Below, one piece after another: positions 45,584-56,700 of a DNA stretch of 64,000 bases. Under the pieces are notes generated by a model, which saw only the letters and a program-made list of their open reading frames with translations, did no database searches and was not told where the DNA came from. The stretch is from Chryseobacterium tructae (GTDB lineage: Bacteria; Bacteroidota; Bacteroidia; Flavobacteriales; Weeksellaceae): the NCBI RefSeq assembly GCF_030409875.1, contig NZ_JAUFQR010000003.1, forward strand, positions 434,001-498,000, written 5' to 3'. Both the position numbers and the translations under genes were made by a program. The number at the start of each line of letters is the position of its first letter. The first letter of the stretch is position 1.

Positions 45584-48132
45584 ATGAAAAAAATATTATT
45601 ATTGTTCTGGACTCTGTCCGGGCTCTTTGTAGGGCTCTCACAGGTTCCTGAAAAAATGAGTTATCAGGCTGTTATAAGAAACGGATCGGGGCAGCTATTA
45701 AACAATCAGGGAATTGCTGTAAAAGCAAGCATATTACAAGGTTCTCCTGCAGGTACTTTGGTATACTCTGAACGGCTTACCGGCAATACCAACGCCAATG
45801 GGCTGATCACTATGGAAATAGGAACAGGAACCATACTTTCCGGAACATTTACTTCTATCGACTGGCCTTCAGGAAACTATTATTTAAAAACAGAAACTGA
45901 TCCTTCGGGAGGAACAAATTACACGATAACAGGAAGCAGCCAATTGCTGAGCGTTCCGTATGCCATGTACGCAAAATCTGCCGGCGGCGGCGGTGGCAGT
46001 TTTACAATCCCCTATACCAATGTTGTAAATAATGCCGCTACTCTATTTTCATTAACAAATGATGGAGATGGAACCTCCTTAGAGGGAAACAATAACACAA
46101 CAACATCCAATATTGCAGCGATAAGAGGAGTCGTAACCAGTGCATCTCCAGGAGGGTTTTCTTCTGCGGTACGAGGAATTAACAACGGAACGGGAGGTCT
46201 TGGCGTAGGAGTTTACGGAAGCCAAGCCGGAAGCGGATGGGGAGTGTATGGGTCTACCCCTAACGGACTCGGAATCTATGGAAATGCAACAGGCAACGGA
46301 ACCGGGGTTTATGCCAACAGTAATACAGGAACCGGGCTTACAGCAACCAGCAACAACGGAATTCCTGCCAGTATTTCGGTGCTCAACAATGCCAATAACA
46401 ATAATGCACTTAATGTTTCCACCGTTGGAAACGGAACGGTTGTTAACGTTACAACATCAGGAAATGGAGCTGGAGTAAGAAGCTCAGCGGTTGGCGGTTT
46501 TGCGATACACGGAATCACGAGCTCTCAAACGTCGGCAGGTGTTGTAGGCGATAATAACGCAGCTGGTGAAGCTATAGTCGGAAGAACAACCAGCGATATT
46601 GCCGGAGCTATAGTAGGCCGTAATGATGGCGGAGGATATGGGGTAAGAGGATTTGTTGCAACTAGTACGACCGGAACAGGTATAGGTGTTTATGGACAAG
46701 TAGGCATAAATAATAGTACCGGGCGGGCAGGTAGATTTGAAAATTTTAACAATACAAATACTGATGCAAATACTTTTGAAGTAGTATCTAACGGAAATGG
46801 GAATATTCCCGATAACACAAAAGGAAATGCGGCATCGTTTCTGCTCAACAATAACAATAGTGTAGGTGCTGCTGTAAGGGGGGAAGTAAATACTATTTTT
46901 GGAAACTTTGGTGCTGCTGCTGTTTTTGGAGTTTCGTCAGGAACCGGAGGGCGCGCAGGTTTATTTTATGCCTCAAACCCAGCAGGGAACGGAGCATCAC
47001 TTATCGCCCTAACTGATGGAAACGGAAATGCGATTACAGCGAATGCCGGTAAAGACGGAAACGGAGTAGAAACTAATATAGACGGAGCAGGAAATGCCCT
47101 TTATGCATGGGTACCTACTTTTTCTACGGGCAGAGCGGGCAGGTTTGAAATTTTTAATGAAAATAATACCAGCGATGTCATAACGGTAAAAACCGTTGGA
47201 AATGGTATTGCGGGGAATTTCAAAGTTGATAAGGTTACCGGAACCTCCTCTGCGTTAAAGGGTGAAGTCAACTCGCAGTTTGCTAATTTCGGAACAGCCG
47301 GAATATATGGGGTTTCTTCAGGAACAGGCGGTTACGCTGGCTTATTTACTCATCAAACCCTGCAGGGAATGGCCCTGCTCTATTAGCCTTAACAGATGGA
47401 AACGGAAATGGAATTACTGCCAATGCAGGGGGAAATGGTGATGGTATTGAAGCTTCCTGTGACGGATCTGGTAATGCCATCTCTGGTTTTATCCCCAATT
47501 TTGGTACCGGTAGAGCAGGTAGATTTGCTAACTTCAACAGTGCTAATGGCCAGCCAGTAGTTCATGTAACTACTAATGGTACAGGTTCTACTCTACTTGT
47601 CAATCATCAGGGACCATCAGGCAATATTGCTATCTATCAAAGCGCATCAGCCAATGTAGCCCGTATTAATAAAGCAGGAACAGGGTTTTTCAATGGAGGA
47701 ACACAAAATAGCGGCGCAGACGTTGCAGAAGCGTTTGATGTAGAAGGGATTATTTCTGAATATGAAGCCGGTGATATATTAGTGATTTCCACAAATTCTG
47801 ACAGAACCGTAGAAAAATCTTCAAAACCTTATTCCAATCTAGTCGCTGGTGTATATGCTACCAAGCCAGGAGTACTTTTGACCGAGGAACACATTGACAC
47901 TGATATTTCTAACAAAGTTCCCATGGGTGTAATTGGTGTGATTCCAACTAAAGTATGTCTGGAAAACGGAGCCATAAAAAGAGGCGATCTTTTGGTTACC
48001 TCATCTAAAGCCGGTATTGCTATGAAAGCAAATCCTAAAAAGGTAAGAATAGGACAGGCTATCGGAAAGGCCCTTCAGGATTACAATCAAAAAGAGATTG
48101 GAAAAATTCAAGTATTAGTTAACATAAAATAA
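45584..48132 (+). pseudogene. Repetitive fibre-like secreted protein (one-base frameshift)
   Basis: The first frame (to 47386) has a signal peptide, an N-terminal domain (SYQAVIRNGSGQLLNNQGIA, VPYAMYAKSA) and a long Gly/Asn-rich region with repeating units such as GRAGRFENFN and GRAGLFYASNPAGNG. It stops at ...HQTLQGMALLY. Adding one T to the TTT at 47345-47347 gives AGLFYSSNPAGNGPALLALT, matching an earlier repeat, and continues to 48132. The end carries a domain like those of tail-fibre or intramolecular-chaperone proteins (SGADVAEAFDVEG, GDILVISTNSDRTVEKS, KVRIGQAIGKAL). The repaired protein is about 849 residues. It is probably an extracellular adhesin-like fibre. Confidence 0.8.
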
Positions 48133-48138
48133 ATCGTC

Positions 48139-48552
48139 ATGAAAATAGCATATATCATCCCACTATTATTTTTAAGCCCCTTGATTTATTCTCAGGAAGC
48201 AAAACAAACTTCTCCAGCAGAAGATCAGACATTGGCTGTAAAACAGATCAAAGAACAGGAAGCTAAAATTCTGAAAGAAACTAAGGAAAATATAGAAAAA
48301 GAAACTCCCCAGACAGGCCTGGTTTCCGATTATGGAATGGAAATTAAAAATAAGGAAGCACAACCCAAACCATCATCCGACAAATCTGGCATCATGCTTC
48401 CTAACACGGCCAGCATTGAAGACATTAAAAAAAGCATCCCCAGCAGACAGGCATCTCATACAGCGCATTCTAGGAACACAAATAAAACTATCATTGGATT
48501 ACCTAATACGGCAACTCTTGAAGAAATAAAAAAAACTATCCCTAAAAACTAA
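48139..48552 (+). CDS. Small exported protein with LPNTA repeats
   Basis: A 137-residue protein with a signal peptide (residues 1-19, ...SPLIYSQ), a Lys/Glu-rich helix and two related C-terminal repeats: LPNTASIEDIKKSIPSR and LPNTATLEEIKKTIPKN. No family recognised. It follows the fibre-like gene after 6 bases and probably works with it. Confidence 0.65.
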   Translation: MKIAYIIPLLFLSPLIYSQEAKQTSPAEDQTLAVKQIKEQEAKILKETKENIEKETPQTGLVSDYGMEIKNKEAQPKPSSDKSGIMLPNTASIEDIKKSIPSRQASHTAHSRNTNKTIIGLPNTATLEEIKKTIPKN

Positions 48553-48595
48553 TGCCAGCAAAAACTAATAATCAAACTCAATTTTTCAAACAAAA

Positions 48596-48625
48596 GAAGT
48601 CCGCTATTGAGCGGACTTCCTATAT
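48596..48625. terminator. Bidirectional terminator
   Basis: GAAGTCCGCT (48596-48605), loop ATTG, AGCGGACTTC (48610-48619). It lies between the convergent fibre cluster and the META gene. Confidence 0.8.
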
Positions 48626-48640
48626 TTTATAATCAGGCTA

Positions 48641-49075
48641 TCAATCCCAATCAGCTGCAACAAATTTCATAGAATTTCCATGATCATCAGATAATGTAAG
48701 AAAATGTCCTTCTACAGAATATCTTGTCATAGTTTCAAATTTCTTTTGAAAAGAAGTTTCAAGATTCATATCCTGACAGGCCTTCAATGTACTTACCCCT
48801 TGGGAAATCTTCACTATCCCCCCTTTCTTAAATTCTGAAGTAAAGGACATCTGGTTACAACCCATATAAGCACTTCCGTAAATCTTACCTTTTTCCATCT
48901 TTCCGGTCAGGTTAATTTCAGCTTTATGGGCAATCAGCTGATCTTTAGAAAAGCCATCAAAAGAAACCATCATCCATTGTCTTTGTAAATAAGGATTTTT
49001 ATCTGGTACAGCAGAGCAATTTAATACCAGCCCTAAGCATAACACAGCCAAAAGGGAGAATAATATTTTTTTCAT
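48641..49075 (-). CDS. META/HslJ-domain lipoprotein
   Basis: A 144-residue lipoprotein. I choose the start at 49075 (MKKILFSLLAVL) which gives a good signal with lipobox LVLNC. The META-domain hallmarks are the WMMVSFDGF opening and MGCNQMSF..., followed by an LKACQDMNLE segment that resembles the second conserved block of HslJ. Family members have been linked to novobiocin resistance and stress, without a defined activity. Confidence 0.82.
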   Translation of the reverse strand: MKKILFSLLAVLCLGLVLNCSAVPDKNPYLQRQWMMVSFDGFSKDQLIAHKAEINLTGKMEKGKIYGSAYMGCNQMSFTSEFKKGGIVKISQGVSTLKACQDMNLETSFQKKFETMTRYSVEGHFLTLSDDHGNSMKFVAADWD

Positions 49076-49161
49076 GCTGATTATCATCCCATTTTCGTAC
49101 CAACCCGAGATAGAATCTCGTAAAAATTAGTAAATTAGCGACACAAAAATTATTTTATAAA

Positions 49162-51368
49162 ATGAAAAGACTATTTCTACTATTCACTTTCTTGCTGAGC
49201 TTTGCTCAGATGAGGGCGGATGAGGGGATGTGGCTGCTAATGCTCATCAAAAGACTTAACAGTGTTGATATGCAAAAAGAAGGTCTACATCTTACGCCTG
49301 AAGAAATTTATTCAGTTAACAATTCCAGCTTAAAAGATGCTATCGTAAGTTTCGGTGGTTTCTGTACAGGAGAAATTGTTTCTGACAAAGGACTTATATT
49401 CACGAACCACCACTGTGGTTATGGTGCCGTAGCGGCTGCTTCAACTCCAGAAAAAGACTATTTAAAGAATGGTTTCTGGGCAATGAAACAGAAAGACGAG
49501 TTCAACGCAAAGGATCTTTATGTAAGATTTTTAGTGAGAATGGATGATGCGACTCAAAGAATCACATCCAAGCTAAACAACAATATGACCGGAGCAGAGA
49601 GAAAAGCTGTTATTGATGCTGAAACAAAAGCTATTCAAACAGAAAACTCTGAAAACGGGAAATACACTGTGGTGGTAAAGGATTTCTTCAACGGAAATGA
49701 ATTCTACTATTTTGTATATCAAGATTACAAAGACATAAGATTAGTAGGTGCTCCACCTTCATCTTTAGGAAAATTCGGTGGTGATACTGATAACTGGGAA
49801 TGGCCAAGACATACTGCAGACTTTACCGTTTTCAGAGTATATGCTGATGCTGCAGGAAACCCTGCTGAATATTCTCCAAGCAACGTTCCAATGAAACCTA
49901 AGCATTTCTTACCGGTTTCTATTAAGGGGATTAAGCCTGGTGATTTCTCAATGATCCTTGGATACCCTGGTAGAACAAACCGTTATTTAACTTCTTACGG
50001 AATTCAGCAAATGGTAGGTAAAGATTACCCGGCTTGGGTTGAAGCTTCCAAAACTGCTATGGACGTAATGAAGAAGTACATGGATAAAGATAAAGCTACT
50101 CAGCTTAACTATGCTTCTCAATATGCTTCTGTTGCTAACTACTGGAAAAACAGACAGGGAACCATTGATGCTGTAGAGAAAAACGGTACAATCACTGATA
50201 AGCAAAAGATTGAAGACGTTTACAAAAAATGGTCTGCAAAGCCAGGAAACGAGGCTTACGATGGTATTTTGCTTGATATTGAGGCTTATTACAAACAGGT
50301 TTCTGACAGAAATGTTGAAAGAAATTATGCTTCTCAGTTCTCAAGAAATGCTAAATATATTTCTCTTGCTTTACAGGTAGGTTCTGCTTTAAAAGCTTAT
50401 TCTGCTCAGGATATGCAGGGAAGATTAGCTATGAAAGCTAAAACTGAAGCTGCCATTAAAGCTGCATACGAAAATTTCAGCCCATCTTTAGAAGGGGAAA
50501 TGCTTGCTGCAATGACCAGCCTTTACCAAGCAAGAGTAAAAAATAGTGAAGTAGCTTCTGCTACAATTCTAGGATTAGATGCTAAGAATGTTTCTAACCT
50601 TGCCTATTCTTCTATTTTTGCAAATAAAACTTCTGCTACTAACTTCTTATTGAATCCAGATGCATTAAAGCTTGATGCTGATCCACTTTGGAAAGCGGCA
50701 AACGGTATCGTTGCAGATCAGAGAATGAGCAATGAAAGATTCGTTAAGATAGACGATAACTTTGCTAAAAACAGCCGTCTATTCTTAGCTGGTTTAGTAA
50801 AAGCAATGCCTGAAAAGAAATTCTATCCGGATGCTAACTCTACTATGAGATTAACTTACGGTACTGTAGATAAGCTTCCTATCAGAGAAGACAGAAACTA
50901 CTTCGGTGTTACTGATAACTATTATACAGATATGTCTGGTCTTGTTGGAAAATACAAGAAAGGGGATGAAGAATTCGATCTTCCTCAAAGAGTAATCGAT
51001 CTTTATAATCTTAAAGATTTCGGACAGTATGCTGATGCAAAAGGGTATATGCCTGTAAACTTCCTTTCTAATAATGACATTACTGGAGGTAACTCTGGTT
51101 CTCCGGTAATTGATGGAGACGGAAACCTTATCGGTATTGCATTTGACGGAAACAGCGAAGCATTAAGTGGTGATATCGTATTCGAGCCTGAATGGCAGAA
51201 ACCATCAACGTAGACATTCGTTTCGTTCTTTGGACAATCGATAAATTTGCAGGTGCTAGAAGAATAGTTGATGAGTTGAAGCTTGTAAGAGATGCAAATA
51301 CTCCTGCTGATACAAAAACTAAAAATTCTGGGACTACAACAATGCCTAAGAAAACAAAGAAAAAATAA
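49162..51368 (+). pseudogene. S46 family dipeptidyl peptidase, DPP7-like (one-base frameshift near C-terminus)
   Basis: A secreted S46 serine peptidase with a signal peptide (residues 1-19). The chymotrypsin-fold triad is visible: the His in TNHHCGYGAV (H83/H84), the Asp of RHTADFTVFR and the Ser of GGNSGSPVIDG (S645). The frame then stops at 51213 after ...EPEWQKPST. Adding one A to the run at 51199-51201 gives EWQKTINVDIRFVLWTIDKF and a normal end at 51368, total about 735 residues. The substrate loop has AFDGN; a Gly there is associated with DPP7-type hydrophobic P1 specificity, Arg with DPP11 (established for the family), so this looks DPP7-like. Confidence 0.9.
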
Positions 51369-51389
51369 TCTTATCTGATATATTTTTGA

Positions 51390-51420
51390 AACCGTGAAAA
51401 TAATTTTCACGGTTTTTTTA
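51390..51420 (+). terminator. Terminator after the S46 peptidase gene
   Basis: AACCGTGAAAA (51390-51400) pairs with TTTTCACGGTT (51404-51414), followed by a T run. Confidence 0.85.
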
Positions 51421-51443
51421 TTTTTGAATATTAAAATATTATT

Positions 51444-51920
51444 ATGAATCCCCAACCTGCATTATTCACTGCCATCATAAAACAAAATGGAGAAACGAAC
51501 GCTGCTTTTGTGGAATTTCCTTTTTCAACAGAAGAGCTATTCAACAAAAAGGGACAGGTAAAAATTAAAGCGACATTCGATGATAAGGTTGAGTATCGTG
51601 GAAGCCTGGCCAAAATGAAATCTGCCTGTCATATACTAGGATTGACCCAAGACATCAGAAAGCAGCTTGGAAAAACATTTGGAGACGAGGTTACTATTTC
51701 TCTCATAGAAGATAAGGAAGAGCGCATTGTTCAAATTGCAGATGACATCGCTTTGGTCTTTCATGAAAATCCAGATGCTAAAGTATTATTTGATACAATG
51801 AGTTATACTCACAAAAAGGAATACATTCGTTGGATTGAGGATGCTAAAAAACCGGAAACAAGAGAAACCCGAAAGATCAAAATGATTCAAATGATCTTGG
51901 ATGGTAAAAAGGGAATATAA
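51444..51920 (+). CDS. YdeI/OmpD-associated family protein with DUF1905 domain
   Basis: A 158-residue protein. The N-terminal DUF1905 domain (about 5-90) has VEFPFSTEELFNKKGQVKIK and YRGSLAKMKSACHILGLTQD, the latter probably a variant of the usual substrate loop. The C-terminal YdeI-type block is SYTHKKEYIRWIEDAKKPET followed by RKIKMIQMI. The function is unknown; the family has been linked to resistance to antimicrobial peptides or bacteriocins. It has its own position between a terminator and a minus-strand gene. Confidence 0.82.
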   Translation: MNPQPALFTAIIKQNGETNAAFVEFPFSTEELFNKKGQVKIKATFDDKVEYRGSLAKMKSACHILGLTQDIRKQLGKTFGDEVTISLIEDKEERIVQIADDIALVFHENPDAKVLFDTMSYTHKKEYIRWIEDAKKPETRETRKIKMIQMILDGKKGI

Positions 51921-51937
51921 ACTCTTTTCTCTACATT

Positions 51938-52219
51938 TCACACCTTTACTTTTGCTTCCAAATATTGTTGTCCTCCTCCATTGGTAACCGTTAGAAATCC
52001 GTCATAGTGGGCAACCCTTACTCCAAGGTCGTTATTTATTTCTTTAAAATATCCTCTCTTTTCCAGGCTATTGGATTGCCATAAAAATTGCGCCCCTTGC
52101 CCCTTTTGGTTTTGAAAAATCAATGAGTTCAACTTATTTGCAACTCCTGATGATTTAAGATCTATAACTATGCTTTCATTGGCTACGAAATCTTTAGCTA
52201 ATACCATGAAATTATTCAT
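51938..52219 (-). CDS. 93-aa orphan protein
   Basis: A 93-residue protein without signal peptide, Lys/Asn-rich with a beta-strand pattern (ESIVIDLKSSGVANKLNSLI, FLWQSNSLEKRGYF, GVRVAHYDGFLTVTNGG). No family is recognised. It is supported as a gene by its upstream region, which shares a 40-nt promoter module with the beta-helix gene at 60.3-62.3 kb. The shared promoter suggests that the two are expressed together. No partner gene is adjacent. Confidence 0.6.
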   Translation of the reverse strand: MNNFMVLAKDFVANESIVIDLKSSGVANKLNSLIFQNQKGQGAQFLWQSNSLEKRGYFKEINNDLGVRVAHYDGFLTVTNGGGQQYLEAKVKV

Positions 52220-52259
52220 TTACTGTCCTTTTAATTATCAATGTTTCTTTATCGTAAAA

Positions 52260-52299
52260 CAAAGATATTGGTCTGTAGCGACAGAACTCGACGTATTAT
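52260..52299 (-). promoter_or_regulatory. Shared promoter module, copy 1 (93-aa orphan gene)
   Basis: On the minus strand the -7 box TATCTTTG (52267-52260) is preceded by an 8-nt spacer and a 24-nt block (52299-52276) that begins ATAATACGTCG and ends CGCTA. The same block, 20 of 24 bases identical and at exactly the same 8-nt distance from a TAnnTTTG box, occurs at 62341-62364. The block covers the region where a normal -33 box would lie, so it may be an activator or alternative-sigma site. It is 41 nt upstream of the start codon. Confidence 0.6.
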
Positions 52300-52440
52300 T
52301 TATTAAATTCCAGAAAACAAATGATCTGATTTACAGCACCTAACACAATTATTTCAATAATTATTTATTTTTTTCGTCAGGATTTTAGAATATACCCGAC
52401 TATCTCTGTAGATACCAGTTATAACTATAAAATTCACGTT

Positions 52441-53664
52441 ATGAAAAAGACTTTTTTAAAAATCAAAGTATTTGCGGCAGCTGTTACAACTGCATTGACG
52501 CTATTTTCATGTAGCGATTCAGACAACAACATGATGGACGACTCTTATCAGAGAACGATCACCTTTGAAAATGTTGTTACTCCTAAAGATTTCGTACAAA
52601 GCGGAAGCTTTCAGGGAATGGGAAATCCCCCGGTTATTATGCCTGGGCAATCAGTATCCATAAAGTTCAGTGCCGGAAAGACACAGGCTCTTATGTTTGC
52701 TACGATGTATGGACTTTCCAAAGATTGGTTTTTTGCCTCTCAGCAGCCTGGAATAAAGCTGTTTGATGCTAATGGAAAAGCAATTACAGGAGATGTTTCT
52801 TCAAGCGTTTTATTATGGGATAATGGAACCAAGGATAATATGACCGGCCAGACAGAAAGCAAGCCTATTATGCAAGTTCCTAATGTAAATGCTTCACAGC
52901 TTATGAAGCTTAACCTTGCATACGATGAGATGTCTTCTGAGTTTACTTTAACTATAACCAATACTTCAGGTGGCACAGCTAATGAGACTCCTTTTTCTCC
53001 CGGAGTTTGGGCTGTTTCCAATTATAACGGCACTCAACTTCTAAACAGTGCTCCGTTCTTTACCCCTAATGCTTTATCCAATCCTGAAATTACGGATATT
53101 GCTCAGATGGGAAATATTGATAAAATGAAAGCTAAAATTACTGCCAATACCGGAATTATGACAGGCCTTTCTCCTACTCTTGTAGTAGTCTATCGAGGAG
53201 ATAAAAATCCAATTTACGAATTGGGAAAAGTAGATAACGGAATGGGACTGAAAGAAATTGCCCAAATGGGAAATGTAAGTAAACTTCAAAATAGTTTAAA
53301 ATCTTTTCCAGGTGTTAAAGGGATTTATGTGGCAGGAAGTGCTCCTGTTCCTCCGGGAAATAAGATCATGACGAACTTCCAGGCAAATCCAGGTGATAAG
53401 ATTGCTTATGTAACGATGTTCGGTTTTTCTAATGACTGGTTCTACGCTAATGAGCAAAGTATTGAAGCTAATGTTAAAGGAGATCTTACTTCAAAAACTT
53501 CCTTATTTGATTCAGGAACGGGTGTAGACCAATATCCGGGTGCAGGAAATCGCCAGGCTTTATTTGGAGGAACTCCACAAAGTGAAAACATGGTCATTTC
53601 TAAAGTTGGAACACAATATCCGGTTCCTGCTGTACAGAATGTAATAAAAGTAACTGTGAATTAA
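52441..53664 (+). CDS. Spondin-domain lipoprotein
   Basis: A 407-residue lipoprotein (lipobox TLFSC, Cys about residue 24) with two spondin_N-like domains. The first (about 38-250) has the FSPGVWAVSNYNG block and LSKDWFFAS; the second (about 300-405) has FGFSNDWFYANEQ and SSLFDSGTGVDQYPGAG-like sequence. The role of bacterial spondin domains is unknown, but they are found in exported, possibly adhesive proteins. The region just before the start (52321-52440) has no clear promoter box. Confidence 0.82.
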   Translation: MKKTFLKIKVFAAAVTTALTLFSCSDSDNNMMDDSYQRTITFENVVTPKDFVQSGSFQGMGNPPVIMPGQSVSIKFSAGKTQALMFATMYGLSKDWFFASQQPGIKLFDANGKAITGDVSSSVLLWDNGTKDNMTGQTESKPIMQVPNVNASQLMKLNLAYDEMSSEFTLTITNTSGGTANETPFSPGVWAVSNYNGTQLLNSAPFFTPNALSNPEITDIAQMGNIDKMKAKITANTGIMTGLSPTLVVVYRGDKNPIYELGKVDNGMGLKEIAQMGNVSKLQNSLKSFPGVKGIYVAGSAPVPPGNKIMTNFQANPGDKIAYVTMFGFSNDWFYANEQSIEANVKGDLTSKTSLFDSGTGVDQYPGAGNRQALFGGTPQSENMVISKVGTQYPVPAVQNVIKVTVN

Positions 53665-53718
53665 AGTTTGCTGGAACCAGCCTATTCAATTTTTTATTGA
53701 CAGGTATGGTTTTATCAA

Positions 53719-53755
53719 AAATCCCAGGTAGTTTTGCTGCCTGGGATTTGTTTTA
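53719..53755. terminator. Terminator between spondin and NRPS genes
   Basis: AAATCCCAGGTAG (53719-53731) pairs with CTGCCTGGGATTT (53737-53749), then T-rich. It serves two convergent genes. Confidence 0.8.
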
Positions 53756-53761
53756 CAATAA

Positions 53762-56700
53762 TCATGAGATTGGAATACCAAGATACTTCAAATAAGAATC
53801 CAATATTTTTTTATCAAATACAGGCTCTTTAATACCTGATCCCTCCAAAAACTTAATCACATTAGAGCAATCCCACATATAAGTATTCTGGTAGAGCTCA
53901 ACAGTTGACAAACCTTCATGCATATTATCTCTGAAAAGACTAGTTAAAGGGTAAAGTCTATTTTTACTATCGTCTTCCCATTGTTTTCTCCATTCTTTGT
54001 AAGGAAGACCTTTCAATGTAAATGGGTAATATTTTTTCATGAGTCCAAAAAAGTCTTCTAGAGTAAGATTCGTTTCCGGGCTGGCTATAAGGTTAAATTT
54101 CTTCCCTATCGCTTCTTTATTTCTTGTAATATGAGCCATCGCTTGAGTCATATAGTCTACCGTTATTAAGCCTTCTCTCAGTTCTGTGAGTGCCGGATAA
54201 GACTGAAACTCTACACAATTTTTCACTAATCCAGACCACCATTGATAGGGAGCACTTGCTCCTGTTTCACTGTGACACATCGCATAACCCAATCTATAGG
54301 TAATAAGAGGCAAACCTTCTTTTACTGCCAGATCCGCGATTGCTTCCATGACCCATTTACTTCTTACATAGCCAATATCCTTACTTACCGACATCAGATT
54401 TTGGGCGATATCGTCAGATTCTAACATAACCGTTTTCCCTGTAAATAAGTGTCCCCAGCTATAAACCGATATCGTAGAGAGCAGCGCAAGACATTTTGTT
54501 CTTTCTGCGCCTGCAAGTTTTATAATTTCCCTAAGCCCTTCTACATTCGGTGCTTTCATATAGGAATAAGGTTCTATAAAATTCACAGAACTTCCAGAAT
54601 GGTAAATCACATCTGCTTTTTCAGCCAACATCTTAAATGTATCTTTTGAAAGTCCCAGGGATGGCTGTGCAAGATCTCCTATTATTGGAATAATTCTTCC
54701 TTCCTGTTCTTTCTTTTGAGAAATAGCAAACTGTTTGAAGCAACCATCAATCTTTTCTTTTGCATGAAAATCATCCTGAGCTCTTACCAAGCAATAGATA
54801 TCAGCATTCGTTGTATCTAAAAGTTCTTGTAAAAGGTGAATTCCAACAAATCCCGTAACTCCGGTTAAAAATATAGCTGAAGGATTTTCAAGCTGTTTAG
54901 GATCAAAGCCTTCTGCAAATACAGTTCCCGGAGCGAGATAAACATCCTGCTGTAGTTCTACATATGGCTCTACATCTTCTATTGGAATAGCTACTCTTGC
55001 TTCTTTGGATCTGTTAATCAACACTTCTGAAAGTTGTTTCAATACAGGGTATTGATAGATATCTCTCAGGTATACCTTTACCTCAAGCTTTCTCTCTAAT
55101 GCAACTGCTACAACAGCAACCAACAAAGAATTTCCTCCAATATCAAAGAAGTTATCTGTTGTATTAATAACAGGTCGCTCCAGTTCTGAAGACCATATAT
55201 CTGCTATGATTCTTTCTGTTTCATTAGCTGGAGGTTCGAAAGAAACCAGATCTTTCGCTTCTTTATCCGCCAGATCTTTTAAATACTGAGAATCTGTTTT
55301 CCCATTAACTGTAAGAGGAATTTTATCTATAAAAATAATCTGGGCAGGGATCATATATCCTGGTAATTCTTCCTTTAGAAGATTTCTGACCATGGTAACC
55401 TCTTTTTCAGAACCAGGTTTTGCAACAATAAATGCGATAAGGTATTTATTATTTCCTTTGGTATCTTTTGTGATGACAGTCGCTTCCTGTATGTTTTCCT
55501 GTTGGCTCAAGGTACGTTCTATTTCTCCCAACTCCACCCGGAAACCTCTTATTTTCACTTGATTATCTATCCTGCCTAAAAACTCAACATCTCCATTAGG
55601 CAGCCATTTAGCCAGGTCTCCGGTACGGTATATTTTTTCATTTTCCCTGAAAGGATTATTGATAAATTTTGCAGTGGTAAGCTCTTCATTATTAAGGTAG
55701 CCTTTTGCCAGAATTTCTCCGCCTATAAACAGCTCCCCTATAGCTCCTACAGGAAGTAATTCCATGTTTTCACTCAAAATGTATGCTTTAGCATTGGCTA
55801 TCGGCTTCCCTATTGAAGAGACATATTTACCTTCTCTATCTTTAACTTTTCTAAATGTAGCATATACTGTACATTCGGTGGGTCCGTAATAGTCTATAAG
55901 TTCATAACTCAATTCTGTAGTAAGCACCGGTTTTAGTTTCTCACCTGCTGTGAAAAGATATTGAAGGGACAGATCGTTATAGCTTCTGGTTTTATCTATA
56001 AAAGAAGGAACAAGAACTGTTGGTACAAATCCATGGGTAATATGATTTTTATGGAAATATTCCACCAAAGCAGAAGCATCTGTTCTTTCTTCATTTTCTG
56101 CAATAAAAAGGGTTGCTCCGGAAGTAAGTCCTGACCATGTTTCCCATACAGAAATATCAAATGCAAGCCCTGCCACAAGAGTTACCTTCGAAGTCTGATT
56201 CACATGAAAATAATGATTATGCCATGTTACCAAATGCTGAATAGCAAGATGTGCAACCATCACGCCTTTAGGCTTCCCTGTTGAACCTGATGTATAAATC
56301 GTATACGCCAGTGCATCCTGGTGAATTTCCACCTGTGGCTGTTCCAAAGAAAAAGGTTCCAAATCGGTCATTGTATCTAACTGAAATACTTCAGTTTTCT
56401 CATTTCCTGATAAGAGAGCTCCAAGATCCTGATTGGTAATCATAATTTTAGCAGTAGTATCCGAAAGAATATACTCCACTCTTTTTACCGGATATGCCGG
56501 ATCTATCGGAACGTAAGCTGCTCCCGTTTTTACAATTCCGAGAATGGCAACCACCCACTCAAGGGATCGACCAAGCCATACGGGAACGAACATTTCTTTT
56601 TGTATTCCTTTGTCTATTAAATTATTAGCAAGTTGATTACTCTTCTGATCCAACTCTTTATAAGTCATTGTCTGATCTCTGTATACAACTGCAATATGAT

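Noticed and set aside
47782..48132. Independent 116-aa gene
   Set aside because: It is the C-terminal domain of the fibre-like protein after a one-base deletion.
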